Of a DNA stretch of 64,000 bases, positions 55,863 through 64,000 are shown piece by piece. Source of the stretch: a bacterium (GTDB lineage Bacteria > Planctomycetota > JAFGQW01); NCBI GenBank assembly GCA_030426805.1, contig JAUHXU010000002.1, positions 620,001 through 684,000 of the forward strand. Direction: 5' to 3'. Position 1 is the stretch's first letter; the number at the start of each line of letters is the position of its first letter. Below the pieces are notes generated by a model. The model saw only the letters and a program-made list of their open reading frames with translations, had not been told where the DNA came from and made no database searches. The translations under genes and the position numbers were made by a program.

Positions 55863-57716
55863 TCAGGCGGCGCCGGTCGGATCGAGCGGCGCGAGGTCGA
55901 ACTCGCACGCACCGACCGGGTAGCCGAGGCCGTAGCGCTCGAGCACGTCGGGGTGCACCTCGCCGAAGTGGCCGACCGCGACCCGCCGGTCGCCGCGAAC
56001 CGCGAACCAGCGTGCGGCCCGCCCGGACAGGTAGCAGCCGAGTTCGAGCGGCTCGGCTTCGAGCGACCAGCCGAGTTCGGCGGTGATCGCCTCGCACAGG
56101 CTGCGGGCCTCGGCGAAGCCGGCGCGCGGCCCGATCGCGACCGCGGCGCACCGGCGCACCTCGCGCGTCCCGGTGTCTCGGTCGGCGTCGAGTTGGGTGA
56201 CGTCGCCGATCTCGAACAGCCGCTGCGGCAACTCCCCGCCACGATAGCGATGCAAGCAGTGGATCAGGCCGGCGAGGAGATTCGGACGGAGGATGTCGAG
56301 CGGCGTGCCGCTGTCGTCGTGGATCGGGTTCGCGAGTTCGAGCGTCGGGGTCTCGTCGAGCCCGATGCGGTCGAAGGCCTGGGGCTTCGACGTGATCGGC
56401 AGCGCGATCGTCTCGAGGAAGCCGAGTCCGGCGAGCACGCGGCGCGCGTGGTTCGACAGGTCTTCGATCGGGCGGGCGCGACCGACGGTCATCGTCGGCA
56501 CGAGCCGCGTCTCGATGTTGTGGAAGCCGTACGCGATCGCGGCGTCCTCGACGAGGTCGACCTCGTGCAGCAGGTCGTTGCGGTAGGGGGGCGCGGTGAC
56601 GCGCAGCCGTCCGTCGGACTCCGTGGCGACGTCGTGCCCCATGCGCCGCAGCAACAGCCCGACGTCGTCGGTCGACGCGTCGATTCCGATCAGTCGCGCG
56701 GCGCGTGCGGGATCGAGGTGCAGCGCCTGCGTGCGCAGGTCGGGGGTCGTGACCGCCGCCGGCCCCTCGGGGTGGCCGTCCGGGTAGCGGACTTGCACGC
56801 GCTCGATCACGACGCCGGGGTTCAGCTCGGCGAGCGACGTAGCGAGGATCGCGAGCGTCGTGCGGACGACGCGCGGGTTGAGCCCGGTCACGTCGATGAA
56901 GAAGTCGGTCGAGGCCGTCGTGACGCGCGTGTGCTCGGAGTTGATGATCGGCGGCATCGACATCACGCCGCCGCGCTCGTCCTCGAGCAGCGGCACGCGG
57001 TCGTGCCCCTCGAGGAGCCCCGCGAACGCCTTGCCCTTGGGGTGTTCGGCGAGGATCGCGTCGGGGGTCGCCGCGTCGGTGTAGCCGAGCGGCACGAACG
57101 CGTTGTCGCCGCGCCCGACGGTCCGGTAGCGGATCGCGCGCCCCTCGACCGCGGAGAGATCGTAGACGCCGATGCTCGCGAACTTGCGGTCGCGTCCGAT
57201 CGCCCAGTGCAGATTCTCCTGCAGCTTCATCACGACGCGGATGCGCGTGTCATCGAGCGTCACGCCGCGCACGACACAGCACGCGATGCACGGCCGCACG
57301 TCGGCGACCGACGCGTCGACGTCCACGGTGTAGTCGCCGTCGACCGCTTCGTAGTGCGGCGGCGTCATGTCGATTTCGAGGTAGGTGCGCAGGGCGCGCG
57401 CCAGTCCGCCCGGATCGAACACGTCCGGCCGGACGGGCAGGAGTTCCATCCGGATCACGTCGACCGGGTCGATCGCCTCGACGGCGTCGGTGCGTTCGCG
57501 GTAGTCGACGCCGCACTCGTCGCACCGCACCGGCGCTTCTTCGTGCTCGGCGACCTCGTGCACCGCACCGCACACGGCGCAGCGGTAGCGGCCCATCGTC
57601 TCGTAGCCCTCGACGTCGCAGCCGATGTGCTGCAGGTGTTCGACGAGGTCGTCGGGGGCGATCGTCGCGCCGAGGTGCTCGTTCAACAGCGCGATCGGGA
57701 GGTTCACCACTGGCAT
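55863..57716 (-). CDS. pheT: Phenylalanyl-tRNA synthetase beta subunit, archaeal/eukaryotic type
   Basis: 617-residue beta subunit, shorter than the roughly 800-residue bacterial form. It lacks the N-terminal EMAP-type tRNA-binding domain and the C-terminal anticodon-binding (FDX-ACB) domain. The B3/B4 and B5 regions are visible (LLPVRPDVFDPGGLARAL, MSMPPIINSEHT, VTAPPYRNDLLHEVDLVEDAAIAYGF). An unusual four-cysteine element, C46-x-x-C49 and C65-x-x-C68, lies near the N-terminus and may bind zinc. Translation is coupled to pheS (13-bp overlap), with pheS first. Confidence 0.93.
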   Translation of the reverse strand: MPVVNLPIALLNEHLGATIAPDDLVEHLQHIGCDVEGYETMGRYRCAVCGAVHEVAEHEEAPVRCDECGVDYRERTDAVEAIDPVDVIRMELLPVRPDVFDPGGLARALRTYLEIDMTPPHYEAVDGDYTVDVDASVADVRPCIACCVVRGVTLDDTRIRVVMKLQENLHWAIGRDRKFASIGVYDLSAVEGRAIRYRTVGRGDNAFVPLGYTDAATPDAILAEHPKGKAFAGLLEGHDRVPLLEDERGGVMSMPPIINSEHTRVTTASTDFFIDVTGLNPRVVRTTLAILATSLAELNPGVVIERVQVRYPDGHPEGPAAVTTPDLRTQALHLDPARAARLIGIDASTDDVGLLLRRMGHDVATESDGRLRVTAPPYRNDLLHEVDLVEDAAIAYGFHNIETRLVPTMTVGRARPIEDLSNHARRVLAGLGFLETIALPITSKPQAFDRIGLDETPTLELANPIHDDSGTPLDILRPNLLAGLIHCLHRYRGGELPQRLFEIGDVTQLDADRDTGTREVRRCAAVAIGPRAGFAEARSLCEAITAELGWSLEAEPLELGCYLSGRAARWFAVRGDRRVAVGHFGEVHPDVLERYGLGYPVGACEFDLAPLDPTGAA

Positions 57717-59242
57717 CGCGCGGTCTCCTTCAGCCAGTCGAGCGACGCGTCGTAGAGGTCGCGGATGCGTTCGATTCCGAAGCGGAACATCGCGAGTCGC
57801 TCGAGCCCGAGCCCCCACGCGAGCACCGGCACCGAACAGCCGAGCGGTTGCGTGACCTCCGGTCGGAAGATCCCGGCGCCGCCCATCTCGACCCAGTCGC
57901 CCTTGCCGTCGTGCCACACGAACACCTCGAGGCTCGGCTCGGTGTAGGGGAAGAACGCGGGGCGGAACTGGAAGCGGTCGAAGCCCATCTTGTTGTAGAA
58001 CGCCTTCAGCGTGCCGAGCAGGCTCGCGAGGCTCGCGTGCTCGTCGACGATGATGCCGTCGATCTGGTGAAACACGGGCAGGTGCTTGTAGGTGATCGTC
58101 TCGTTGCGGAAGACCGGACCGACGCAGAAGACCTTGCGCGGCGGGTTCGGATCATCGGCGAGCGCGCGGATCGACGCCGCGGTCGTGTGCGTGCGGAGCA
58201 CCGTCGTCTTGGACGTCGCCTCGGACCACGTGTAGCCCCAACCGACGGATCCGGTGTCCCCGCCGTCTTCGTGCGTGCGTCGGACGCGGTCGACGATCGC
58301 CGCGTCGGGCAACCGCGCCTCGGCCGGCGTCTTCACGTAGAACGTGTCCTGCATGTCCCGGGCGGGGTGGTCCTGCGGCTGGAAGAGCGCGTCGAAGTCC
58401 CAGAACGACGACTCGCAGTAGGGGCTCGCGGTCTCCTCGAAGCCGAGTTCGAGGAAGACGCGGCGGGTCTCGTCGAGCACGCGGCGGAACGGGTGTTCCT
58501 TGCCCGGCGTCCACCGCTCGGCGTCGAGCGTCACGTCGTAGGGCTTCAACGCGACCGAGCGCCACCCGCCGTCGGCGAGCAGCTCGGGCGTGAGCTGGGT
58601 GACTTCGCGCCGCGCCTCGACGCCCGATTCGATCAGTGCCCGCCCGCCGGTGGTCGCCGCGGCCGAGCGATCGACGCGGCGGCGCTCGTCGACGAGCTTG
58701 CGCTTCGCGAGCAGTGCGCGCGCCGCGTCGAGGTCGACGCCGTCGCGGGCGACGTCGTCGGCGGGGCGGCGCGCGTCGCCGGCGAGGGCCGCGAGCAGTG
58801 CTTCGTCCGCGCCCGGTGCGCCGACGGCGGCACGGCCGGCATCGGTGACGACGACGCGGTCTTTCTCGCGCGTCGCCCACCCCTTGTCGGTCAGCCAGCG
58901 GAGCGACTCACCGGCGGCCTTCTTGTCGAGCCCGGCGAGTTCGGCGAGTTCGGCGATCCGCGCCTCGCCCGGTCCGGCCGCGAGTGCTTCGAGCACCGTG
59001 CGCTCCGGCAGCGCCGAGCCGTCGAGCGCCTTGCCCTTCGGTGCGAGGCGCAGCTCCACCCACACCGACTCGGACGCCGTCGCGAGGTCCCGTGCGGCGA
59101 GTCCGTCCACGACCACCTTGACCCGGGCCGCGTCGAGCGAGACCGCTGCGGCGAGTGCGTCGAGGCCGATCGCGCCGTCGGTCGCACACAGCGCGGTCAG
59201 CACCCGGTGATCCGTTTCTTCGAGCCACGTGATTTCCGACAC
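57704..59242 (-). CDS. pheS: Phenylalanyl-tRNA synthetase alpha subunit, archaeal/eukaryotic type
   Basis: 512-residue alpha subunit, long as in archaea and eukaryotes rather than the roughly 340 residues of most bacteria. The first roughly 190 residues are winged-helix-like repeats instead of a coiled coil. The class II catalytic core follows: HPFRRVLDETRRVFLELGFEE, QDHPARDMQDTFY, VLRTHTTAASIRAL, VFRNETITYKHLPVFHQIDG and GLGLERLAMFRFGI. GTG at 59242 is preferred to GTG 59251, because GGGAGG is eight bases before it. It heads the pheS-pheT operon. Confidence 0.95.
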   Translation of the reverse strand: MSEITWLEETDHRVLTALCATDGAIGLDALAAAVSLDAARVKVVVDGLAARDLATASESVWVELRLAPKGKALDGSALPERTVLEALAAGPGEARIAELAELAGLDKKAAGESLRWLTDKGWATREKDRVVVTDAGRAAVGAPGADEALLAALAGDARRPADDVARDGVDLDAARALLAKRKLVDERRRVDRSAAATTGGRALIESGVEARREVTQLTPELLADGGWRSVALKPYDVTLDAERWTPGKEHPFRRVLDETRRVFLELGFEETASPYCESSFWDFDALFQPQDHPARDMQDTFYVKTPAEARLPDAAIVDRVRRTHEDGGDTGSVGWGYTWSEATSKTTVLRTHTTAASIRALADDPNPPRKVFCVGPVFRNETITYKHLPVFHQIDGIIVDEHASLASLLGTLKAFYNKMGFDRFQFRPAFFPYTEPSLEVFVWHDGKGDWVEMGGAGIFRPEVTQPLGCSVPVLAWGLGLERLAMFRFGIERIRDLYDASLDWLKETARCQW

Positions 59243-59332
59243 CGGAGGCACCTCCCGACGGCTGTCGACCGAGTTCCGTCGGCAATCGATACCCCATTCC
59301 CGCGCGCGAGAAAAGGCCTCCGAGAGCCCGTC

Positions 59333-59361
59333 CTGGAACCCGCCGGACCGGGCGCTACAAT
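59333..59361 (+). promoter_or_regulatory. Probable promoter of the NadR/Ttd14-like gene
   Basis: CTGGAA at 59333-59338 (weak -35) and TACAAT at 59356-59361, 17-bp spacer; leader about 58 nt with GGGGAGGG ahead of the ATG at 59426. Confidence 0.55.
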
Positions 59362-59425
59362 CGCGGGGGAGTCATCGAGGACCGCGCCGGCGCGACCGGC
59401 GCCCGATCGGGGAGGGCCGAATCGA

Positions 59426-60193
59426 ATGAGCGATGCCGACCGCACGCCCACGGAGCCGCGGATCTACTTCGTCGGGTCGCACGCGACCGGCAAGACGACG
59501 CTCGCCCGCTACGTCCACGACCGCTACCGACTGCCGCTGATCAGCGAGGTCGCGCGTTCGGTGTTGGCCGAGATGGAGATCACCCTCGACCAGATCCGCT
59601 CGAACCTCGACACGGTCAACCGCTACCAGCACGAGGTCTGCTGGCGCCAGATCCGCGAGGAAACCGAGGCCAGGGGCGGGTTCGTCAGCGATCGCGCGTT
59701 CTGCAACCTCGCCTATGCGGCCGAGCACGCGACGATCATGCCCGACCTGATGCGCGACCCGGCGATCGGCCGCTACATGCAGTGGGTCGGCAAGGGGCTC
59801 GTCTTCTTCGTGCGGCCGCATCCGGACCTCGTCCGCGACGACGGCGTGCGCGCCGGGCTGCGCTGGGAGGACGTCGTGCGCGCCGACGGCATGGTCAAGA
59901 TGCTGCTCGAGATGTACGGCATCCCGTACGTGACCGTGAGCGTGCTGTCGATGCAGGAGCGCGTGCGCCTGATCGACGAGGTCGTCAAGCTGCGCTACCC
60001 CGAACTCGTCGACGATGCGCGGCCGCACTTCCGCGGGCCGCTGCTCCGCGTCTCGGCGCTCGAGGAGCAGGTGCCCGACGCACCGAAGCGCCCGGGCATG
60101 CCGATGCCGGGCGTGCCAGTGCCGGGCGTGCCAGTGCCTGGCGTGCCGGCGTCGCGGACCGCTCGCGACGATTTCGATCCCGGCGACGCGTAG
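59426..60193 (+). CDS. NadR/Ttd14-like P-loop AAA domain protein
   Basis: 255-residue cytoplasmic P-loop protein. Walker A GSHATGKTTL (about residues 17-26); then SEVARSVLAEMEITLDQI and FVSDRAFCNLAYA, the helix and Asp typical of the AAA_28 (NadR kinase/Ttd14) group, whose members phosphorylate nucleosides or bind phosphoinositides or GTP. The substrate is not predictable. Near the C-terminus a 15-bp tandem repeat encodes GVPVP about three times (about residues 231-243), a low-complexity tail. GGGGAGGG precedes the ATG. Confidence 0.75.
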   Translation: MSDADRTPTEPRIYFVGSHATGKTTLARYVHDRYRLPLISEVARSVLAEMEITLDQIRSNLDTVNRYQHEVCWRQIREETEARGGFVSDRAFCNLAYAAEHATIMPDLMRDPAIGRYMQWVGKGLVFFVRPHPDLVRDDGVRAGLRWEDVVRADGMVKMLLEMYGIPYVTVSVLSMQERVRLIDEVVKLRYPELVDDARPHFRGPLLRVSALEEQVPDAPKRPGMPMPGVPVPGVPVPGVPASRTARDDFDPGDA

Positions 60194-60203
60194 CGGCGGA
60201 GCG

Positions 60204-61166
60204 CTACTTCTTCGGCACGCGCCAGAAGCGAATGTCGGTGTCGTCGCTGCCGGTGGCGATCCACTTGCCGTCGGGGGAGAAGCGGACCGCGAGCACGACC
60301 TTCGTATGGCCGTGGAAGTCGTGGAGCTTCTTCTCCTTCTTGTAGTCCCACAGCTCCACGCGACCGTCGAGTCCGGCGACGACGAGCCACGGGCGCTTCG
60401 GCGACGGGTGCAAATCGATCGCCCGGACTTCGCGTGCCGCGGTCGTGATGTTCGCGACCCGCTTGAGCTTCTTCAAGCGAAAGACGCTCGCGTGGCCCTC
60501 GCGCGAGCCGGTCGCGAGATGCTTGCCCTGGCGGTCGACCACCATCGACAGCACGATCTCGTTGCCGGAGGGCGCGCCCTTCGGGTAGAGCTCCGGCACC
60601 GTCCACGTGCGCAGCTTTCGGTCCCAACCGCCGCTGTAGAGGAGCTTGTCCTTCGGGCCGAACGCGATGCATGCGGCCGCCGATTCGTGGCCGCCGGTCG
60701 CGCGCGCGATCCGCTCGCGCTTGGCGAGATCCCAGAGCCAGACGGCGCCCCCTGCGTCGGTGCTCGCGAAGCGCTTGCCGTCCCCGGCGATCGCGAGGCC
60801 GAGCACGCGCTCGTCGTGCCCCTCGAACGTGTGGGCGCACTCGCCGGTGTTGCGGTTCCACAGCTTGACGGTCTTGTCGTTGCCGCCGCTCAAGATCCAC
60901 AGCCCGTCGGTCGCGAACGCGATCGCGTCCACGCCGTCCTTGTGCGCGACGATCGTTCGCAGACACGTGCCTTCGGCGACGTTCCACACCCGGACCTCGC
61001 CCTCGCCGCCCGCCGACGCGAGCCAGGCGCCGTCCGGCGAGAATGCGAGCGCGCGCACGTCACCGCTGTGGTGGGTGAGCGGCGCGTCGGCGTCCTGGGC
61101 GATCGATCCGGTGGTCAGCGCGATCAGCGCGATCGCGGCACACAGCGAAGACGGCGAGGGGAGCAT
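60204..61166 (-). CDS. Secreted seven-bladed WD40 repeat protein
   Basis: 320-residue exported protein: signal peptide to about residue 23 and seven WD40 blades across the rest (for example VRALAFSPDGAWLASAGGEG, VRVWNVAEG, VKLWNRNTGECAHTFEGHD, VLAVRFSPDGKWIATGSDD). It is only a propeller, with no enzyme domain, so a periplasmic binding scaffold is likely. GGAGG precedes the ATG. It lies 40 bp downstream of the GH31-like gene on the same strand, so the two may be co-transcribed. Confidence 0.9.
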   Translation of the reverse strand: MLPSPSSLCAAIALIALTTGSIAQDADAPLTHHSGDVRALAFSPDGAWLASAGGEGEVRVWNVAEGTCLRTIVAHKDGVDAIAFATDGLWILSGGNDKTVKLWNRNTGECAHTFEGHDERVLGLAIAGDGKRFASTDAGGAVWLWDLAKRERIARATGGHESAAACIAFGPKDKLLYSGGWDRKLRTWTVPELYPKGAPSGNEIVLSMVVDRQGKHLATGSREGHASVFRLKKLKRVANITTAAREVRAIDLHPSPKRPWLVVAGLDGRVELWDYKKEKKLHDFHGHTKVVLAVRFSPDGKWIATGSDDTDIRFWRVPKK

Positions 61167-61206
61167 TCGGCCTCCATCGATTCGGGCAACGGTGTCCGGC
61201 GTCAGG

Positions 61207-63510
61207 CTACCCGATCGGGACGCGCGCCGTGAACCCGCGACCGGTGTCGGTGACCGTCATCCGCAGCGGCGCCTCGGCGACGCCGAGGATCGTCAACTCG
61301 ACGTCGCGTGCGCGGGGCGCCCCGCGACCGGACGGCGTCGAGTCGATCGCGAGGTGGTGTCCGTCCCGTCGGCCGGTGAACGTCGTGCGCGACCACGCAC
61401 CTCGCTCGTGCTCGAAGCCGTCGCCGTCGTCTTCGTAGAGCGTGCCGACGGCGTCGGGCTCCGTGCCCGGTACGATCAACAGGTGCAGTGCGCCGATGGG
61501 GCGTTCCCCGTCGTGGGCAACCGGATCACAGGCCGGAACGATCGCGCCGCCACGCACGAAGACCGGCAGCCGATCCATCGAGGCGTCGACGCGCTCGGTC
61601 GTCGGGCCGTCGATCGGGGCGCCGCCCTCCAGCGGTGCCCATCGCCCGGCGGGAAAGTAGACCGTTCGCGACGTCGCGCCGCGTTCGAGCACCGGCGCGA
61701 CGAGCAGATCGTCGCCGACGAGAAACGCGTCCTCGACCGTCTGGGCGCGCGGATCGTCCGGGAACGACCACCACAGCGGTCGCATCACCGGTGCCCCGGT
61801 GCGGCTCGCGTGCTCGAAGCACGTGTAGAGGTAGGGCATCAGGCGGTAGCGCAAGCGGATCGCGTCGCGTGCGCGGCGTTCGGCCGCGTCGCCGAAACTC
61901 CAGGGTTCCTGGTCGCCGGTGCCCTTCTTCGTGTGGTTGCGAAACAGCGGCGTGAGGCACGCGGCCTGGATCCAGCGCGTGAACAACTCGGCGCTCGGAT
62001 GCCGGTCGAAGCCGCCGACCGCGGTGCCGCAGAACGGCACCCCCGAGACGCCGAGGCCGAGGAGCATCGGAACCGACAGTTCGAGGTGCTTCCACGACGA
62101 TTGCGTACCGGCGATCCACGTCGCCGCCCAGCGTTGCACGCCCGCGAACCCGGATCGCGCGAGCACGAACGGACGTCGCTTGGGTGCGTGCGTGCGGAGG
62201 CCCTCGTAGCTCGCCTGCGCCATCAGCGATGCGTAGAGGTTGTGGTTGCCCTCGTGCGTTCGCCGGCCCGGGGCGCCGACGTGACAGGCGTCGAGGGGGA
62301 GCGTGGTCGCGTCGTCGAGCGTGGTCGGCTCCGCCATGCAATTCCAGACGCCCGCGATTCCGGCCTTCGCGTAGGCCGCGTGGAGCGATCCCCACCAGGC
62401 GCGCGTCTCCGGGTCGGTGAAGTCCGGGAAGTAGCTCGTCCCGGCCCAGCCGCGGCCCGTGACGGGTTGGCCGTCTTCGTCGGTCACGAAGTGCTCGTCG
62501 CGAAGTCCCGCGCGCGTGTTCGGGTCGGCGCCCGCCTTCAGCGCCGGCAGCACGATCGGCACGACCCGAAACCCGTCGTCGGCGAGGTCCTGGACCAAGC
62601 GCGCGGGCTGGGGAAAGCGGCGATCGTGCCACGTGAACGGCCGAAAGCCGCGGAGGTGGTCGATGTCGAGGTGGATCGCGTCGCACGGGATGTCGCGCGC
62701 GCGGAAGTCCTCGGCGAGTTTCCGCACGCGGCGCTCGGGCGTGTAGCTCCAGCGCGCCTGATGGTAGCCGAGCGCCCAGCGCGGCGGGAGCGGGAGGCGG
62801 CCGGTCAGGCTGGAGTAGCGCTCGAGGACGTCGGCCGGCGTGGGACCGGCGATCACGAGGTAGTCGAGCGCGCCGCCGTCGGCTTCGATCGACCACGCAT
62901 CGGGGCCGCGGAGGTCGACGCGCAGGGCATACGGATTGTCGAAGAACAGGCCCGCGTGCTGGCGGCCCTTCGTCCGCGTCGGCCGGCTGATCAGCGCGAA
63001 CGGGACCGACAGGTGCAGCGGGTCGGTGCCCCGCGCCCAGCCGACACTGTCGCGGTTCCACAGCCGCCACGCGCGGCCGGAGCGCTCGAGCGGCGCGGCT
63101 TTCGCGCCCAGGCCGTGGATCCGCTCCCCGGACTGTCGCTCCATCGAGAGCCGGACCCGCTCGCCACGGGTCGCGTGGCCGTGCGGGGTCGTCGTGAGCA
63201 ACGGGACGCCGCGTTCGTCACGGAACGCGAGTCGCCCGCGATCGGCGTGAACCTGGATCTCGATCCCCGGTCCGCGCACGAGAATCTCGCCGCGTCGCTC
63301 TTCGACGGCGCCGCCGTCGGCGCGCGTCCGGCGCACGACGCCCGAGGTGCCGGTGCGCGGCTGTTTGTCCGTCGCCAGGCGTACGCGCGCGACGCCGGGC
63401 TGCGGAAAGTCGATGTGCAGCGCCGCGCCGTCTCCGCGGGCGACGACGACGCGATCGCGTCGGCTGACGTTGGTCACGCGCTCGAGCGCGCTCCACGATG
63501 TCCGGGGCAT
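61207..63510 (-). CDS. GH31-family glycosidase-like protein lacking both catalytic Asp
   Basis: 767-residue cytoplasmic-looking protein with the full GH31 order: N-terminal beta-sandwich (about 1-230), TIM barrel (about 250-580) with PPRWALGYHQARWSY and HLDIDHLRGFRPFTW, and C-terminal beta domains. The nucleophile motif WNDMNEP reads WNCMAEP (Cys391 in place of Asp), and the acid/base motif WxGD reads WIAGT (Gly468 in place of Asp), although the surrounding ARSGFAGVQR and SSWKHLELS are conserved. It is therefore a predicted non-hydrolytic sugar-binding protein or an enzyme of changed chemistry. GGAGGAG precedes the ATG at 63510. Confidence 0.88.
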   Translation of the reverse strand: MPRTSWSALERVTNVSRRDRVVVARGDGAALHIDFPQPGVARVRLATDKQPRTGTSGVVRRTRADGGAVEERRGEILVRGPGIEIQVHADRGRLAFRDERGVPLLTTTPHGHATRGERVRLSMERQSGERIHGLGAKAAPLERSGRAWRLWNRDSVGWARGTDPLHLSVPFALISRPTRTKGRQHAGLFFDNPYALRVDLRGPDAWSIEADGGALDYLVIAGPTPADVLERYSSLTGRLPLPPRWALGYHQARWSYTPERRVRKLAEDFRARDIPCDAIHLDIDHLRGFRPFTWHDRRFPQPARLVQDLADDGFRVVPIVLPALKAGADPNTRAGLRDEHFVTDEDGQPVTGRGWAGTSYFPDFTDPETRAWWGSLHAAYAKAGIAGVWNCMAEPTTLDDATTLPLDACHVGAPGRRTHEGNHNLYASLMAQASYEGLRTHAPKRRPFVLARSGFAGVQRWAATWIAGTQSSWKHLELSVPMLLGLGVSGVPFCGTAVGGFDRHPSAELFTRWIQAACLTPLFRNHTKKGTGDQEPWSFGDAAERRARDAIRLRYRLMPYLYTCFEHASRTGAPVMRPLWWSFPDDPRAQTVEDAFLVGDDLLVAPVLERGATSRTVYFPAGRWAPLEGGAPIDGPTTERVDASMDRLPVFVRGGAIVPACDPVAHDGERPIGALHLLIVPGTEPDAVGTLYEDDGDGFEHERGAWSRTTFTGRRDGHHLAIDSTPSGRGAPRARDVELTILGVAEAPLRMTVTDTGRGFTARVPIG

Positions 63511-63646
63511 CTCGATCTCCTCCTCGCCTGATTCGAGCGAACCGTATCGCATGGTACACGCGAGCACAAGGACGCGAGTGGACCCGTCGTGTGCGACGGG
63601 TATACTGGCCGCTTCGTCGACGACAGTCGGATGCGAGGAGCCGCGC

Positions 63647-64000
63647 GTGATCGAACTGACCGTGTTCTTCACCGGCGCCGCCGTGATGGCGCTCGAGGTG
63701 CTCGGCACGCGTGTGCTGAGCCCGTCGTTCGGTTCCGGACTGTACGTGTGGGCGGCGCTGATCTCCGTCACGCTCGTCGCGCTGGCACTCGGCTACTTCG
63801 CCGGTGGCTGGCTCGCCGATCGGCGGCCGACGCGCCGCGCGATGTTCACGATCCTGCTCGTCGGTGCCGCGACGGTCGGCGTCTCCGTGCTCGCCGCGGG
63901 CGGCGTGCTCGGTGCGGCGGAGCGGTTGGGGTTGCGGTCGGGGGCGCTCGTCGGCGCGGTGGCGCTGTTCGGCGTTCCGCTCGCGCTCCTCGGGATGATC
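63647..64000 (+). CDS. Fused membrane/spermidine synthase-like protein (3' end outside window)
   Basis: GTG at 63647 with GAGGAG at 63635-63640 opens a frame that runs off the right edge (118 codons seen). The sequence is hydrophobic and reads VFFTGAAVMALEVLGTRVLS, then LGYFAGGWLADRRPTRR, the MFS-like N-terminal membrane region of fused-MFS/spermidine-synthase proteins. At least three helices are visible. A TATACT box at 63601-63606 gives a leader of about 34 nt. The synthase domain lies beyond the window, so activity cannot be judged. Confidence 0.75.
   Translation, partial: MIELTVFFTGAAVMALEVLGTRVLSPSFGSGLYVWAALISVTLVALALGYFAGGWLADRRPTRRAMFTILLVGAATVGVSVLAAGGVLGAAERLGLRSGALVGAVALFGVPLALLGMI

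Overview
The window is very GC-rich bacterial chromosome. It carries many secreted or lipid-anchored proteins, a class II (B12-dependent) ribonucleotide reductase, a complete MoxR/Bat (aerotolerance-type) operon, a CotH-kinase protein, a YfhO-like membrane protein, carboxypeptidase-regulatory-like proteins, and secreted proteins sharing a similar C-terminal region. This combination fits a high-GC member of Planctomycetota or a close relative. That placement is an inference from gene content; no rRNA or other phylogenetic marker was compared.

Layout. 1-4237: radical SAM/SPASM enzyme, secreted transglutaminase-like protein and large membrane protein, translationally coupled. 4247-5845: purF behind a clear sigma-70-type promoter. 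5932-11023: secreted propeller-like protein, anchored carboxypeptidase-regulatory-like protein, alkaline-phosphatase-superfamily protein, acyl-CoA dehydrogenase. 11024-11461: a gene remnant abutting a 106-bp near-perfect palindrome. 11462-16201: divergent ECF-type sigma factor, putative anti-sigma factor, 839-residue secreted protein and membrane protein. 16113-19674: small secreted protein, DUF2459-like lipoprotein, and a GT2 synthase paired with a putative TIM-barrel hydrolase. 19829-21010: secreted protein with an internal duplication. 21230-32056: moxR, DUF58, a SurA/PpiC-like chaperone, a Bat-associated lipoprotein, BatA, BatB, BatC and a fused BatD-BatE. 32057-33051: two copies of a complex, structured non-coding repeat.

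33052-42704: C45-type Ntn hydrolase, further secreted proteins, endonuclease IV, ArfB-type ribosome rescue factor, lipoproteins and the CotH/lamin-tail protein. 42685-49491 (minus strand): YfhO-like protein, FHA plus degenerate GGDEF protein, gltX, ribulokinase. 49492-53935: long leader, nrdJ and a strong intrinsic terminator. 53966-59242 (minus strand): M61-like pseudopeptidase, then archaeal/eukaryotic-type pheT and pheS. 59426-64000: NadR/Ttd14-like P-loop protein, secreted WD40 protein, GH31-like protein lacking both catalytic aspartates, and the 5' part of a membrane spermidine-synthase-like gene.

Cross-cutting points. Genes are packed: several convergent pairs abut or overlap at their 3' ends. 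Promoters with near-consensus -35/-10 boxes are readable at several places, and at two genes the -10 box sits so close to the start codon that the mRNA is predicted to be leaderless. Three proteins (M61-like, GH31-like, GGDEF-like) retain their fold signatures but lack catalytic residues. The most unusual non-coding features are the palindrome at 11281-11386 and the duplicated repeat at 32063-33045.
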